Shown: in pieces, positions 23,471 to 36,020 of the stretch
Position numbering within the stretch: the first letter of the stretch is position 1
How the letters are laid out: the number at the start of each line of letters is the position of its first letter
Assembly (NCBI GenBank): GCA_032988165.1
Contig: JANTQF010000196.1
Coordinates: forward strand, 1 to 64,000
Direction: 5' to 3'
DNA from: Emmonsiellopsis sp. PD_33
Lineage: Eukaryota > Ascomycota > Eurotiomycetes > Onygenales > Ajellomycetaceae
Length of the DNA stretch: 64,000 nt
The notes under the pieces: generated by a model
Told to the model about the DNA's origin: nothing
The model's database searches: none
What the model saw: the letters and a program-made list of their open reading frames with translations, nothing else
Program-made: the position numbers and the translations under genes

Positions 23471-23550
23471 GATGCAATGAGCACATTCCTTGGCTTAAGC
23501 TAGTAGACCAGGTCAGACTGGCTTAAGCCAAGGAATGTGCTCATTGCATC
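23471..23550. repeat. Perfect 30-bp inverted repeat with a 20-bp loop
   Basis: 23471-23500 and 23521-23550 are exact reverse complements (GATGCAATGAGCACATTCCT and onward). The inner end is the TTGGCTTAAGC version of the dispersed palindrome. Imperfect pairing extends outward (GCTGTG/CACAGC). Confidence 0.85.
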
Positions 23551-23678
23551 ATGGCACAGCAAGATAAAATGTGAGTATAACATGGTATGACTCTAACTTC
23601 TTTGGAACTAGTATGTTTAACTTCTATTAACCTGTCTGTCTCCTGCTTCATCACTCCTCTCAACCACTTATTACTATT

Positions 23679-26600
23679 AATCATCTGAAACTATAGAATA
23701 ACTACTTGAGTCACTTAGAACTCTCTCTTTATCTCTATCATTCTCATCTATACTACTCTCTTCATTCTTACCTATATTATTCTCTTCATTCTTGGTTGGA
23801 TCCTGAACCACTGGCTCTCACTCTCTGATACTAGCTTTTAACTGGGATGCTCATTTATTTGCTGATTGAAGCCCATCTTCTAACCACATTTCACTATACA
23901 AAGTGTTATATTGGTCCCAATCAATATAATTATTGACATAGAATCTCTTGGTGGTGGAATTTACATGCACATCACTCAGTTGTGTTGGAATAAGGTGAGC
24001 ACTGCACTGTATAGCCTCCATGAGGTAGAAATAATGCTTGTATATATAGCCACTGGGATTATTGTCAGATGGATTGAGCTCTGCATATATCTTCACTTCA
24101 TACATGCCATGGACATCATGTGGCTTCCTGGAACATAATCAGAGGACATCAATAAGTATCCCAGTATAACATGTGTTTTCATTTCAGTTGGAAATCCTTC
24201 CATGCTTGTTCACTTAAACATCAGAGTCAATTATAGTTACTATCAGTAAGAGCTAGCCAACCATTTGCTCTTTAAAAGGTCTATCTGCTGTCTCATTCCC
24301 ATTACAAGCTTTTCCATCAGTCAATCAAACATAGTCTTGCTGCCATTGGCCAAGTGCTCCCTGCCATGCAGGTGTGCATTGAATCTTCTCCTTAATAAGA
24401 TGATTTGTGTCAGATGGATCTTACCTATTTTATTTCCATGTGGTAACTAACCCATGCACCTGTATGTGATAATCAAGCATTAATTGCAAGATGAGGTGCT
24501 GGTCCTTCTTGCCAGTGAGCTGAAGATGCCTGTGTGCAATAAAAATTAGCAATGCATGCAGGAAAATCTCATGTATATAGCTCAGTCTCTTAGTCACCTC
24601 TCTGACTGTTATGACATGATGTGGCAGTAATCAGTGGAGATCTCCTTATGAAGAATGCTATGAGATATTCTTTAAGTTAATAGCTTGTGATGTGGTAGCT
24701 AACTTTATCCCAAGTTGATCTTCAGCTGTAACTATACTTAGACTGATGGTATTAGCATGAAGTAATGTGTTCTCTGACTCTATCATATACATATGCCTCT
24801 AACTGTGCTTGATCAGCTGCTGTTCATGGCCAATGTGTTTGTTAGTATTATGGTAATAGGCCTTTACATGATATTTGTAGCCAGTCTCACTGTGCTCAGT
24901 ATCAAAGCCATCCAGGGTTCCATATTTGTGAATGAACTCAATGTAGTGGACAAGGACATAAAATTTTATAAAGTTGAAGTGGCTAATATTAGGTAGGTTA
25001 TATTTCTTAGGGGGTAGATGATAAAGATGAAATGCCCATTTAAGCACATCAATCTGCTTCAGGGCATTCTTCAAGTATCCTAGGGTTTCATTGTTGTGGG
25101 AGTAGTACTATGCACAGAATAGAAAGTCAATCACAGCTTGAGCATATAGGAGGGCAGGTTGGCACTGATGGAGCAGTAAAGAGGTAATGACTGAGATTAA
25201 CTGCTGTGATAGAGTCTTGTGCTGTAACCCAGACCACTGTTTAAAGCAGCTGAAGTTGATAAAATGCTGAAGACCTGAGTAGGGAGGAACATACTCAAAT
25301 TGATCATCAAGTTGTTTAGTTCTACCTGCCTGGGATATTAGTGGGGTTGCCTGGTTCTTAGTTTATTAGGTAGGTTTGATAAGGTCCTGAACCATTTCCT
25401 GAAGCCATTCAACTAGGTACTAAACTATACTCTTAAGTAACTGATGGAGAATATCAATCATCATTGCTTCATGGATATTGATTTGTGAGTGATGCCAGGC
25501 AAAGAAGTTAATATTATAAACAGTCATGGCAGAATCAATGAATAAGGAATCATCCTCTTACTGCTGAATCTGGCCCTGCATCTGTCTATGTGTGTGTGTT
25601 GGGAAGACCTTTAAGAGGTCTTAACACTCAGTAGGGGGGACAAGACAGATTGAACAGTGCTGATTGTTTTTTATACTCATAATCAAGACTTGCTCTTCAT
25701 AATCAGCTATGAATCTAGCTATTACTAAGAAACAGTATTGAATATAACCATCAGCACATTCAATAAACATGCCAGTAGTACCCAAGGCCTTAATAGCTAT
25801 GGCATTATTAGTACCTGATAGTATAGGTAAGACTACTGAGACTTATACTTAAGTATCTCAGTCATACAAGCATGATAAAGCTGGATCTTTGTGACTTGGT
25901 CAATCTTCTTAACAATAGGAAGATAGGCAATCTTCTGAAGACTGATTGTCTTTTGTGCATGGCAAATCTTATGGGGAAGGTTTCTAATAGTAAAGTATAC
26001 AGGCCAAGATATCTGATCCCCATGATGCATGGAGAGCTATGTCTTATTAGAGGTAAAAACCAATGAGACTAATATTGAGCAGGCTGGAAGTTTTTGTTGT
26101 GTATCCTACCACTAGTTGGCTGTATGCATCTTGGTATATATTTATTAGTTTGACTCAGAGAACTGCTGTATAGGTGCATACTGTAGGAAGTCCTTAAATG
26201 GAAGATGCCCAAGTAATCAGTGAATAACATTATTTACTCTTTAGTGTGAGAGAGTGGCATTGATTATTATTCCATCAGTGGATGTTATTAATATTATAAT
26301 GTTAATAAATTCATCACATTGTGCCTCATCTGTGGTTAGGCCACTGTCAATGATGCTATGGAACTGTTGGGCAGTGTGAAAGGAGAGTCCATTGGTAACA
26401 GTATGAAGATAGAGTGAGATGAGAAATTAATTGATAGTATCACTGGAAAGTCCAGTGTTAAGAAAGAATCATGCAAGACTGTATTCAATCTCACTTTTAA
26501 AGTCCTCATACTGGGCTATTGTTATTCTGATGGAGGAGTTGGATATTAGGTTAATGTAATCTGAAACTAAACATTCAGCTGGTTGTAGTAAGAGTTCTTC

Positions 26601-27124
26601 ATAGGTAATAGTATAGATATTTGAAACTGAGGTTTTTGCAGCTTGCAGTGGTGATAATGAGATAAAGAAGGCTGCCTCTGGGTTTATATCTTGTTCCTAG
26701 TAGATATCATAGAGTTAGTATTATCTTTAATATTAGTAGTCATAACCTTTAAAGTCATGATAATACCTACACTGGCATTGGTGTGATCCAAGGTGGGTTC
26801 CATGTCCATACTATTGTCCATGGCAATGGGGTTTAGCATAGTATCAGAACTATCATCTAGTATGTCCAAGTCTCCACTAGTATCTCCTCTAGGTTCCTGT
26901 GGTGGTTCACTGGATGGTAGGGCCATAAGAGCATGTTCTGTGAGAAATTATATGGGTGCCAGTGGAGGAATAGTGGATTGACTGGTAGTTAACACCATCT
27001 CCAATGCTTTCTGTCTTGCTTGAATTGTTGCCTTACATTTCTGTTGATGATGACTGAGGCCACTCTGACTATTAACAAGTTTGTAGCAATATGAGCAGCC
27101 ATGGGTATAGGCAGAGTTCTTCAT
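23679..27124 (-). pseudogene. Plavaka-like DDE transposase, decayed
   Basis: It starts at 27124 with an N-terminal zinc finger (C-x2-C-x12-H-x4-C: CSYCYKLVNSQSGLSHHQQKC shortened to its Cys and His pattern), typical of the Plavaka group. Near 26.0-25.8 kb it reads SWPVYFTIRNLPHKI and LYHACMTEIL. Near 25.7 kb it has ADYEEQVLI and a Cys pair (HCSICLVPP). These correspond to Plavaka blocks VYLTIGNIPK, LFH-CM and ADYPEQV with the following C-x2-C. The C-terminal part reads YEVKIYAELNP and YVNNYIDWDQYNTLYSE near 24.0 kb. Many TAG and TGA stops and frame changes make it inactive. It is the best candidate for the enzyme that moved the 15.6-kb element. Confidence 0.65.
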
Positions 27125-27519
27125 ATTCAGAGGATAAAAGTTAGAGTATGGAGGAATTTAATGATTAAAATGAATTGAAAAATCCCAAATCTGGAATTTC
27201 AGCATCAATGGTCATGTGACAACCAGCTATCCTACTTAGGCCTAGTAGAGTTAAGTGATTGAAAAAGAAAGAATTAGGAATACAATTTCATTGGCATAGT
27301 AACTAAGATAAGTATTTATTATAGTAACATTCATACTAGTAGTAATAATATCTTATTAAAACAGGAGCACATGCAACAAACCTCAGCTTAAGCTAGAGAA
27401 CACACAGTATTATTGAAGAAAAATAGAAGGATAGAGACAGAAGTACAAGCTACAAACCTCAGCTTAAGCTAAAGAGCAGATGGTATTCTTGAAGGAAAAA
27501 AAAAACAGTGGCAGGAAAT

Positions 27520-30500
27520 TTAGTTTGATTTTGTCAATCTACTGAAATGGCAGAGTGGAGGTGAGAGGTCTACTACACTACTAGGGAACCCTCCTGTTGT
27601 GAATTTCTTTTTTTTTTTAGGGGGAAGTTCCCCATCAGTGGGGGTGGGTCTGCACTGAGGGTTTGAACTGACATCACCAGAGGAGAGGGAAGGTGGTAAC
27701 AGTTCTGATAAATCTAATGAATCAGAGAAGATATTAGCATCCATTTAACTTCTTAGTGGGGTTAGATGAGGCAGTGGAGCCATATGGAGGGGTGTCTGGG
27801 GGTTCTTTGTGAGGGACCCAACCCCAAGTGTCTTCTTTGAGTAAGTAACTTGCACAGGATTGAAGTTTGTAGTTGCATTGAGATGCTTGAGTCCATTAAT
27901 CTGTGAGGGGCTCAGGCTAAGATCCTCAATGTTTCCCCAGGGCAGGTGAGACTTGATCTGTCCAAATATTTACTGTATCACCTTAGTTGCTCTCAGCTTA
28001 ATTGCCTCTTCAACTTCTTCCTGTGCAGATAATGAGAGGGGCTCCCCTTGGCTTAAGCTAAGGTCAGTGAATGCTGCAGGGCCCTGGGCAATAATCTGGA
28101 ATGTAAATTTAGCTGAGGCCTTCACCTTGATGAAGCAGTTAAAGGAGTTTGCTGTTGAAAGTATCTAAATTCATTGTGGGGAAGTCTGATTGATTCAGTG
28201 AACACAATGCAGGGCCTGAAGTGTATTATTACTATTACCTAGTGGTTCCAGGAGCACCACATCAGAACATGTGTGATGAAGGTTCAAACTGATTGCCTCA
28301 GTTTGATATCTCAACATTAAGACCTTCATTGTGTGGTGGGGATCATTAAACTTCTTGATGACCTCAGTGTGCTCATGGCCCTCCATTAATGATTTAATTG
28401 CCCCCACCTCTATGTTGAATAACACTGTGAAGAGTTCCATTTGAAACTGCAGCATTAGGAACACACAAAAGATAAGCAACTCTCATTCATTCTTTATCAC
28501 TACCTCATTGATGATGGATAAGAGATGAGGGAATTTAGGCATCAATCTACACAGTAAACTGGCCACCCATGCATAATTAGGCAGTATAAAAGGGATGGAA
28601 TAGTCTGTTATGGCCCTAGACAAGAACCACTGCACACTGCTGCCTGCTTTTTGTTGCTATTTGCTAATATCACTTGCTAAATTTCCTTCATTTTTGATGC
28701 ATGTGGCCCAAAAGAGGTGGGAAAGTGCAAGGGAGAAAGATGTGTGCCTTAACTATCTATACATTAACATGTTGAATTTGCTGCCAGGCAAGTCTGGAGT
28801 GTCACCAGTTGGTGTGGTTTCAGCAGTTTTTTTGGTTGAACTTCCTTTGATCTGTAAATGGGAAGTGAGGCTAGTGTGTACTGAGTAGTACTTAGCTAAC
28901 TACTCAATTTCAAACTGGCAGTTCACTGTAATGATGGTGTATGGGGGGATGCAGCTGCTCATAATGATGGTTTGACCCTGTGTTGTCAGGTTGGCCTTAA
29001 TCTCAATGAACATTAATGAACTAGTTATGTACCACAGTATTATTCTATTCAGGATCTTGAGAATATTATTAAGTATATGATTATGGGTGACTGTGTCATC
29101 AGTAAAAAGTTTGTGAAACAGAAGTGAATCTATTATATGTAAGCTCTCAGGTCTGTGTTCAGGTGCTTGCTCATACTCAGTAAGTGGATTGTTGAGTAGC
29201 TGGTAGTTAACCACTCCCATATGCTCCTTCTTGTAGGAAAGTGACAGTAGATTCAGAAGGTCAATTGCATGATTGAACATAGAAGTACTGATGATAAATA
29301 GAATATTATGATATGGAATTTAAGCAATTAACTGATGTATGTGTGTTCAGACATTCTTAATTGCATGAGCCTCATCTAGCATTACCAGCCTAAATGAGCA
29401 GTCATTTGACTATAGTAACTGAACCTTCTCCTTACTTAGGTCAAGCTCCTCATATATATTCAGCAGATCTATGGGGTAGTTTTCCTGAGTGGAGGCCACT
29501 GAGTCAGCAGAGAGCAGCTGCCCTCAGCTTAAGCTAAGGGTAGGTAGCTTCTGGGACATGCAGCAACTCCAGGTGGAGTATGAGGTCAAAATAATAATCT
29601 TTGCAGATTCAGGGTTATTCAGGTCAATATTCAACATGAGATCTCTTAATTGTTCTTTCTTGATAATTAGTGACCACTTTCTTGCATCAGATATGCTACC
29701 TGCACCAGTGCAGGAATAAAAGACCTTCAGGTTGAAATAACCTGGAAATCAGGCTTGGACTTTATTGATCCAAGTATAGATGAGGTGGGAGGAAATAAAG
29801 ATCAGGATTGGATGGAATTCAGTCACATATTGCAGTTGGTTAAGGAAATATATGGTGCTAAGTCCTTAAATGATTTTCCCAAGTCCCATTTGATTGGAAA
29901 GTATTACCACATGCTGGCATTGCAGGATGGAGACCAAGGTGGCCATCCCCATCACTTATCATAGCATAAGTAAAAGCTCATTAACCATGGGCAAATTTGG
30001 GTCAATGCCAAGCAGGAATGTAGACTCTTCATAGAATAGTGAAGATATACCAGATGAATTTAACAGCTCTTACAATTTATCTGACATTACTTCATGCTTC
30101 TCATTATTATCATTAGCAGTAGCTGATAACTCATCATCTTGAGATGTGGAGAGTTCAGCAAGGATACCAGTGGAAATGTTTTGAGGGACCTTTATCTTGT
30201 GAAGCTCAAAGAGGTTGATTAGACTAGATGTCAGATATTTGATGAGTGCCACTTCTTCATTAGGGGTCAGATGGGGAAAATCCACACCTAATACTTATTC
30301 AGCCACCTCAGATTTGATCATATTTATGTGGTTTGAAGTATTCAGATTCAAATTACCATCAGCATCATCTTCATCAAGTAGTCACATGGGCCCAATCTGG
30401 CCATACTGCTGCATTAAAGGTTGAATGTCAGATAATTCTCAACTCATATCCAAGTTATCAAAAGAATACTCTAAATCAGTCTAATACTGAGGGGTTTCAA

Positions 30501-31056
30501 CCTTGATGTCATTAGTATTGAAGTAGCTTTCTGGTCTCTTCAATATGAATTTCATGAGCCATATCATCACAAAAAGATGCTTGAGGTTGTTTGTAGGGTC
30601 TAAATCAACCCCATCCAGTAAAGATTGAGTCAGAATGTCAATGATATGGATGTACATGATAAGTACAACTTTTGAATGTCCTTTGACCTGGGTTAGATCA
30701 TCATTCTGAAGTATTTTCTTGAAATCACATCAGAAAACATGATCATTATAGAGAGTTATAAGATGGACAATTTCTACATAGCTTCTAAATTTATGATCAG
30801 CCCCAGTGTGGCTGTAGGAGGATCTGTGCAAGATGATAAACTCCTGGAGGATGGTATCAATACTGGGCTTTTTAAGATATTCAATGAATAAATTTGCTGT
30901 AGGGAAACCTAAGTAACTAATAAGTAGTGGTCTGGACAATTGAAGCTGATTGGGTTTGATAAGTTTAATCTTAATGCCTGGAAACTTTAAGTGTATCCAT
31001 TATTTGTTGGTTTCTAGCAGTTTTGGCTTTGTGGCAGCTGCTTTTTTGGGTGGCAT
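27520..31056 (-). pseudogene. SNF2-family helicase carried by the 15.6-kb element, decayed
   Basis: It starts at ATG 31056 (MPPKKAAATKPK). Helicase motif I reads NQMGLGKII near 29.9 kb, motif II LVMLDEAHAIKN near 29.4 kb and motifs V-VI ISLNLHHTCSDVVLLEPLG to LHCVHRINQ near 28.3-28.2 kb. This is the SNF2 arrangement (DEMGLGKT, DEAH-x-IKN, GLNL to Q-x-x-x-R-x-x-R-I-G-Q). SNF2 proteins remodel chromatin or DNA-protein complexes by ATP-driven translocation. The C-terminal tail with a KKKKK stretch ends at 27520. Scattered stops and frame changes disable it. It shares orientation with the transposase, which fits cargo or an accessory transposition function (inference). Confidence 0.7.
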
Positions 31057-32076
31057 ATTTTTGGTTCAGTATGAGGTCCTATGGTAATGTTAGAATAAGA
31101 TTGTAGTAGATATCTTGGCATTCAGGGTGGGGGGAAAGAGAGGAGATGAGTGGTAGCCTCAGCTTAAGCTCAGCCCATGCTAGTCTGAATATGGCTAAGT
31201 GCCTGTTAGTGTGAATGCTGACTAAGTACATGGACATGAAACACAGCTCACCTTGATGTTGTGGTTTGAACAGGTACAGATATGTATAACTGATGATTTC
31301 AATACAATCTTCAGCTGATTTTCTCTTAAATAATTAGTTTTTCAGGATTACACAAGTAAATTTGGCTGAGGAGGGTAGAAATGAACATTTGACAACATTG
31401 TAGGGGTGAGAGTATTAACAGTGTGTGATGCTGGCAGTGTCAAGAAGATTGTCAGAAAGAGAGTTCAAAATTGTGGTGGAAGGGTTAAGAATGTGTGTAC
31501 TAACTAGGCTTAAGCTGAGGAATGTGGTCCACTGGCTTGCCTGCCTATGGCAGTGCCAGTAAATCAATGAAGTTGATTGAATTTGGAGGAAAGAGTAGCA
31601 GCTGATATGAGAGAATAAGATTGAGAACACTATAAAGGTTGCTATACTAATAGGTAGGGTCTTTTGCATTTGAACTATCTATAGCACTGAGGTGTCATGG
31701 GCATATATACTCTTCATTAACAAAGTTAAGTAGTAATAAGAGTGCTATGCTTGGGTCATCTAAGTTCTATTTGTGACTATTCTTACTATGACCCCCCAAA
31801 GCTGCAAATCAAAGGAAACATAGAACACTGATACAAAGTAATAATCATATAATGGAATTCTATCTTGATAAAGCATTGTTGTTCCTCTTTATGTGTATGG
31901 TTAACAATGGTTTGTACTGGAGGTACAAGTATGTATAATGAAATTAAAGATATTAGTACATAATAGAAGAAACACCTCTTTACTTACTATCTCATTGTCT
32001 GGTGCTAATTATAGAGGGAGGTGGATTATAACAGAATTCTTTCACATCTTCAGGTTACATGCAGGTAGATTTGTTT

Positions 32077-33071
32077 GCCTAGTCTAATTCCATGCTTTCT
32101 GCATATCCCAAGTAAGACCTCTAATAGGTCTCTAAGCCCTCAGCTTCCATGTCAGCCTCAAAGAGTATCTATAGCCTGAACAAGGAATATCCATCCCTAT
32201 ATTCATTTTGATCATGTTTTCTTGAGGCTGGCCATGACTCATCATCTGAGTACTTATCTAGCTCTTGAAACTCTTTGTTGGAGGACTCATCTAATGCTGG
32301 AACACTAGCTGCTGATAATTATAGAGAGTCTGGCTTGACATGCTATTATTCTTCCTTTTTCTGCTGCAGCCTGTTGTAGGTACTAGGGGCCATGATTATT
32401 AGGCTATCAACATCATATTAACTAGGGTGTCTGATGTAGAATGGAAGGGGAATATTGGTTTTAGTTCATAAAAACTTGACTGCCTCCTTGCCAACCTGAC
32501 AAATACAATTCATTGCCATGGAGGCATCCTTGATGAAGTTATGATCTAGCATTCTTTTCCTTAGGTGATGAAATCATGGAAAGTCATATTTGCCATAGAG
32601 TGTGTGTCCAAGAGAATTGAAAAATGTCTTGAAGTATTCTTGTAGGGACTTGGGGTGTGGATCATATGGCTTTGAAAAGGGTTTATTATGTTCAAGGCAT
32701 TGTTCTGCATTTTTAGTCAGTGATTATAAGAGTTACTAGGGGTTAAAGACAATTAACATACATTCATACTGATCAATGGTGTTTTCCAGCAACTAGATGT
32801 ATTATGCTTGATGATGTAATGTAAATGCAAGCACAGTATTCAGCTCAGTGGACTGGTAGTAGTAGAGGAGGATTTGCTATTTAATTACACAAGCTCTGCA
32901 ATCAAGGTTACAGCTGTGTTCTGTATGCCTGTTAGTAACCAGTGGTATTAGAGAAGACTCAGGTGTGCATATATAAACTGTATTACCTTGCATATTAGCA
33001 TGTCTTATGCCATTAAAGGTGTTATACTGAAACCACTCCTCATTGATTGTGAAATCTTTTCAGGATTCCAT
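32077..33071 (-). pseudogene. Cysteine-cluster ORF family, copy A (in the 15.6-kb element)
   Basis: From 33071 it reads about 330 codons with TAG/TGA stops. Conserved with copies B and C: EEWFQYNTFNGIRHAN, EHSC-x4-C-x2-C-VIK, YYYQSTELNTVLAFTLHHQ, then CQVGKEAVKFL, FYIRHPS-YD and an acidic ALDESSNKEFQELD tail. The spaced Cys residues suggest metal binding. No known family recognised. Stops fit Arg, Gln or Trp codons lost by C-to-T change. Confidence 0.6.
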
Positions 33072-33696
33072 GGCAGAGGTGGCAGATCAGCAATGTGCAG
33101 CTTAGGGTAAGAATATGGGAAGATAGCACAAGCTAGCAGGTGAAATAGAGGGAGTAGGTTTATAATGGTGAAAGAGGATAAAGTGTGGGATAGGGTGATT
33201 GGATAAACCTCCAGCTGGCCTGATCACATGGGTGTGGGCAAGGAGGTCAGCTGAATTAATTACTGGCTGACCTGGTCACATGGAGCTCTGCCTACTGAAT
33301 ATCATGTGACCACTGGAGAGAGGCCTTAGCTTAAGCTGAGGGTGGCTAGTTTGGACATGTTACATAATACTGGCACAGAGCAGGGAAGCAAGTATGATAA
33401 ATACACTTAGCAAGGAGCACTTAGCCTGAGCTAGGGCTGGGCTGGCTCTGAGCAAGCCCCCTAGAGATCTGAGCCAGTGCAGAGCATCCCTGCCAGGCTG
33501 AAGCACCCATGCAGGGTGGGCCAAATCAGAGCTAGTGCAGAGAATAGCTGCTAGGACTGAGGTAATATATGTAGCATATCTGGATACTAGTGAACTAAAT
33601 ACACTAGGGGCCTGTCCAGGCCCAGCTCCATGCATGCCCCACTTAATCCATGTAACATGGCCAGTAAAGACAGTGAATTTAGGATAACAATTTCTG
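33072..33696. other. Right subterminal region of the 15.6-kb element
   Basis: No coding signal. It contains a near-perfect palindrome copy (33324-33341) and a degenerate one near 33418. It is somewhat more GC-rich than its surroundings. Confidence 0.5.
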
Positions 33697-33720
33697 AGCT
33701 AAATAAATAATTTGCTGATG
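33697..33720 (-). repeat. Right terminal inverted repeat of the 15.6-kb element
   Basis: Its reverse strand begins CATCAGCAAAT and matches the left end; TA follows at 33721-33722. Confidence 0.7.
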
Positions 33721-36020
33721 TAAGTACATCACTAAGGCTGAAACTGAGACTGAATCTTACTATTAAATTATTCAATAAGTTCTACTTAGTGCTAGTACTA
33801 CCCATTCTCTTCTCTTAACCATCATAAAGCTCATAAATTGACTGATTAGAGAATGGGATTGATCTACCCAGAAAATCTACTATTTTTTTTTGAATCTTTC
33901 TTTGCAGATGGGTTCTCACAAGTCAATTATGATTAATTATTGGCCTGAAGATTATCACTGATATAGTTACACCCTTAAATCTGGCCAACTTCAACAGGGC
34001 TCTTCTATCTTAATGAAATACAAGACTCACCTCCAAGAGTTTGAAGATGTCACATTCTTTGATTTCCTCCAGAATTTCTCTTATGATCAGCAGATTAAGA
34101 GACATTCATGTATAAAACCTTGTGTCCTTATTTACTTCCCAGTTTATCAGTTTAAAACTGAAATGAAGAACTATACTCAGGTTAAACTACTCCTACATTA
34201 CTTTTTCCACAAAGTTGAGTACTTAAAGGTTGTTGATCTTCCTACCCCTTGGCCATCATTTACTGAAGTATATAATTACTGCTGTCTTTCATATAATTAC
34301 CTGGCAGATATCTATGGTGAAGATCTGCTAGAATCAGAGTCTAAGTTTGAGGAGGATAGTAATGAGAATGAAGTTGACTTAGACACTCTCTGGGTTAAAC
34401 TTACTCAACAGAACCTATAACAGCCTGATAACAGTCTAATTGAACTTCAGGATCATAACTGGCTTGATCATCAGTCCTTAGACTTCAATTACAACTGGAC
34501 CTCTCATATTAGCATTCATATTGATCTTAATACTAAATTTTAGAATAATATAAAGGCCCAGTTCTCAGCTGACACTACCCTTCATAGCACTGGATCTCCT
34601 TTTACTCTTGGGTCTAATCAACATCTTCTTTACAATATGGTTCTATATCATTATACTGAGATCCTTAATGGTGGGTCTCCAGATCCTTTACTTCTTAATC
34701 TTGATAGTGAGAGTGGAATAGGCAAGACATATTTAATTATAATTCTATCTATAACCCTCTAGAATCTTACTGCTAGTTGTAATTTACCAACTCCTATCAT
34801 TCAAATTATTCCAACTGGGGTAGTAGTGCACTTCATCACTGCCTGCACCCTACACTCCTTATTTAGACTCTCTGTGAGGCATGAAATGCCTTTCAAACAG
34901 CCTAACCCACAGAATCTCCAGTCATTACAGGCCCTTTTTAAGGATGTCCACTACCTACTCATTGATGAGAAGTCTATGGTTGGCCTATACTAACTCTCTT
35001 GGGTGGACTAGGCCTGCTGTTATATATTCTCTGACTGAGATGCCCATTTTAATGGCCTGAGTATTATACTATGTGGTGATTTCTATCAGCTCCCACCTGT
35101 TTTTCAGACTCCCCTGTTTTATAACAGGCACCTTGATAATAGTGATGAAATTTGTAGCTGTCAAATCTACCTCACCTTCAACAAAATAGTGCAGCTGACT
35201 GTAGTTCAATGTCAGGGTAGTGATGATTTAGTTAGCCATCAATTCTGTGAGGCCTTGAAAAATCTTCAGGTCAGTAAACTGACTCAAGCTGATTAGGAAT
35301 TCCTTTTACAATGTGTTCAGAGTGTCATACCTCATGAAGCTCCAGCCTTTGAAAATGCTATTCATATTTACACTAAAAAAAGGAATGTGAATGCATATAA
35401 TGAGGAAGCAATTTGAAGCCAAAAATGGCCTGTTATTAACATTTAGGCCTTGAATACTAGTTCTGATATTACTCAGCTAGAGTCTGATAAAGCTGGTAAT
35501 CTCCATCAGAACCTCTCCCTTTTCCTTGGCTGTTGCATCATACTTTTACAAAATATTTAAACTGACTGAGGGCTCATGAATGGCACCTTGAGCACTGTTC
35601 ATAACATTATATGGAGTCTTGACACTGATAACCCCCATAAAGACCCCCCCCTGGCATTATTAATTCAGTTTGATAAGTATGATGAGCCTACATACATTGA
35701 ATGAGTAGGCCATAAATTGGTATTGATCTTCTATACTCATTATAAGTTCTTACATGTCAATCAGCTCTGCAGCTATATGTAATTTTCTATTACAGTTACT
35801 TATATCATTACAGTCTATAAATCACAAGGTATATCCTTAGACCAAGCTGTTCTCAATGTCTCTGAGGCTGAATTCCAGTCAGGCTTGACTTACATTACAA
35901 TTTCACAGGTTAAAACATTTAGAGGCCTCCTTTTTGAAGAATCTTTTGACTATTCTAGATTCAATTAGCCTGAACATAATAAGACTATGGAGATGTAGGA
36001 CTCAGACTCTATAAGATGTT
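33721..36020 (+). pseudogene. Helitron Rep-helicase gene, 3' half (PIF1-like helicase), decayed
   Basis: The frame resumes with KYITKAE, the second half of the two-tyrosine Rep motif, then IREWD-STQKI and a helicase of the PIF1 type. Motif I is ESGIGKTYL (about 34.71 kb), motif II IDEKSMVG (about 34.96 kb), motif III GDFYQLPPV (about 35.08 kb) and the late motif TVYKSQG (about 35.81 kb), followed by GLTYITISQVKTFRGLLF. The order and spacing are those of Helitron helicases. Stops at TGA/TAG positions and lack of intact ORFs over about 135 aa show it is dead. It continues 14956-18097. Confidence 0.82.

Larger units (their letters stand above)
18100..33720. mobile_element. 15.6-kb Plavaka-like DNA transposon inserted in the Helitron, with TA duplication
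   Basis: The ends are imperfect inverted repeats (18100-18122 and 33697-33720). They read TATTGGCAAAA and, on the other strand, CATCAGCAAAT, both running into TTTAGCT. The element is flanked by TA (18098-18099 and 33721-33722). Removing it with one TA joins the Helitron frame exactly (NYLS/KYITKAE). Differences between the ends fit CpG decay of an ancestral CATCGGCAAA. Contents, nearly all on the minus strand: a cysteine-cluster ORF, an SNF2-like helicase, a Plavaka-like transposase and an unrecognised ORF. There are also many AGCTTAAGCT palindromes, several foldbacks and a nested hAT MITE. TA is shorter or different from the 2-3 bp usually quoted for CACTA-type elements, so the superfamily label rests on the transposase. 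Confidence 0.75.

Noticed and set aside
34013..34420. Independent 135-aa gene
   Set aside because: It is an open segment of the Helitron helicase frame between two decay stops.
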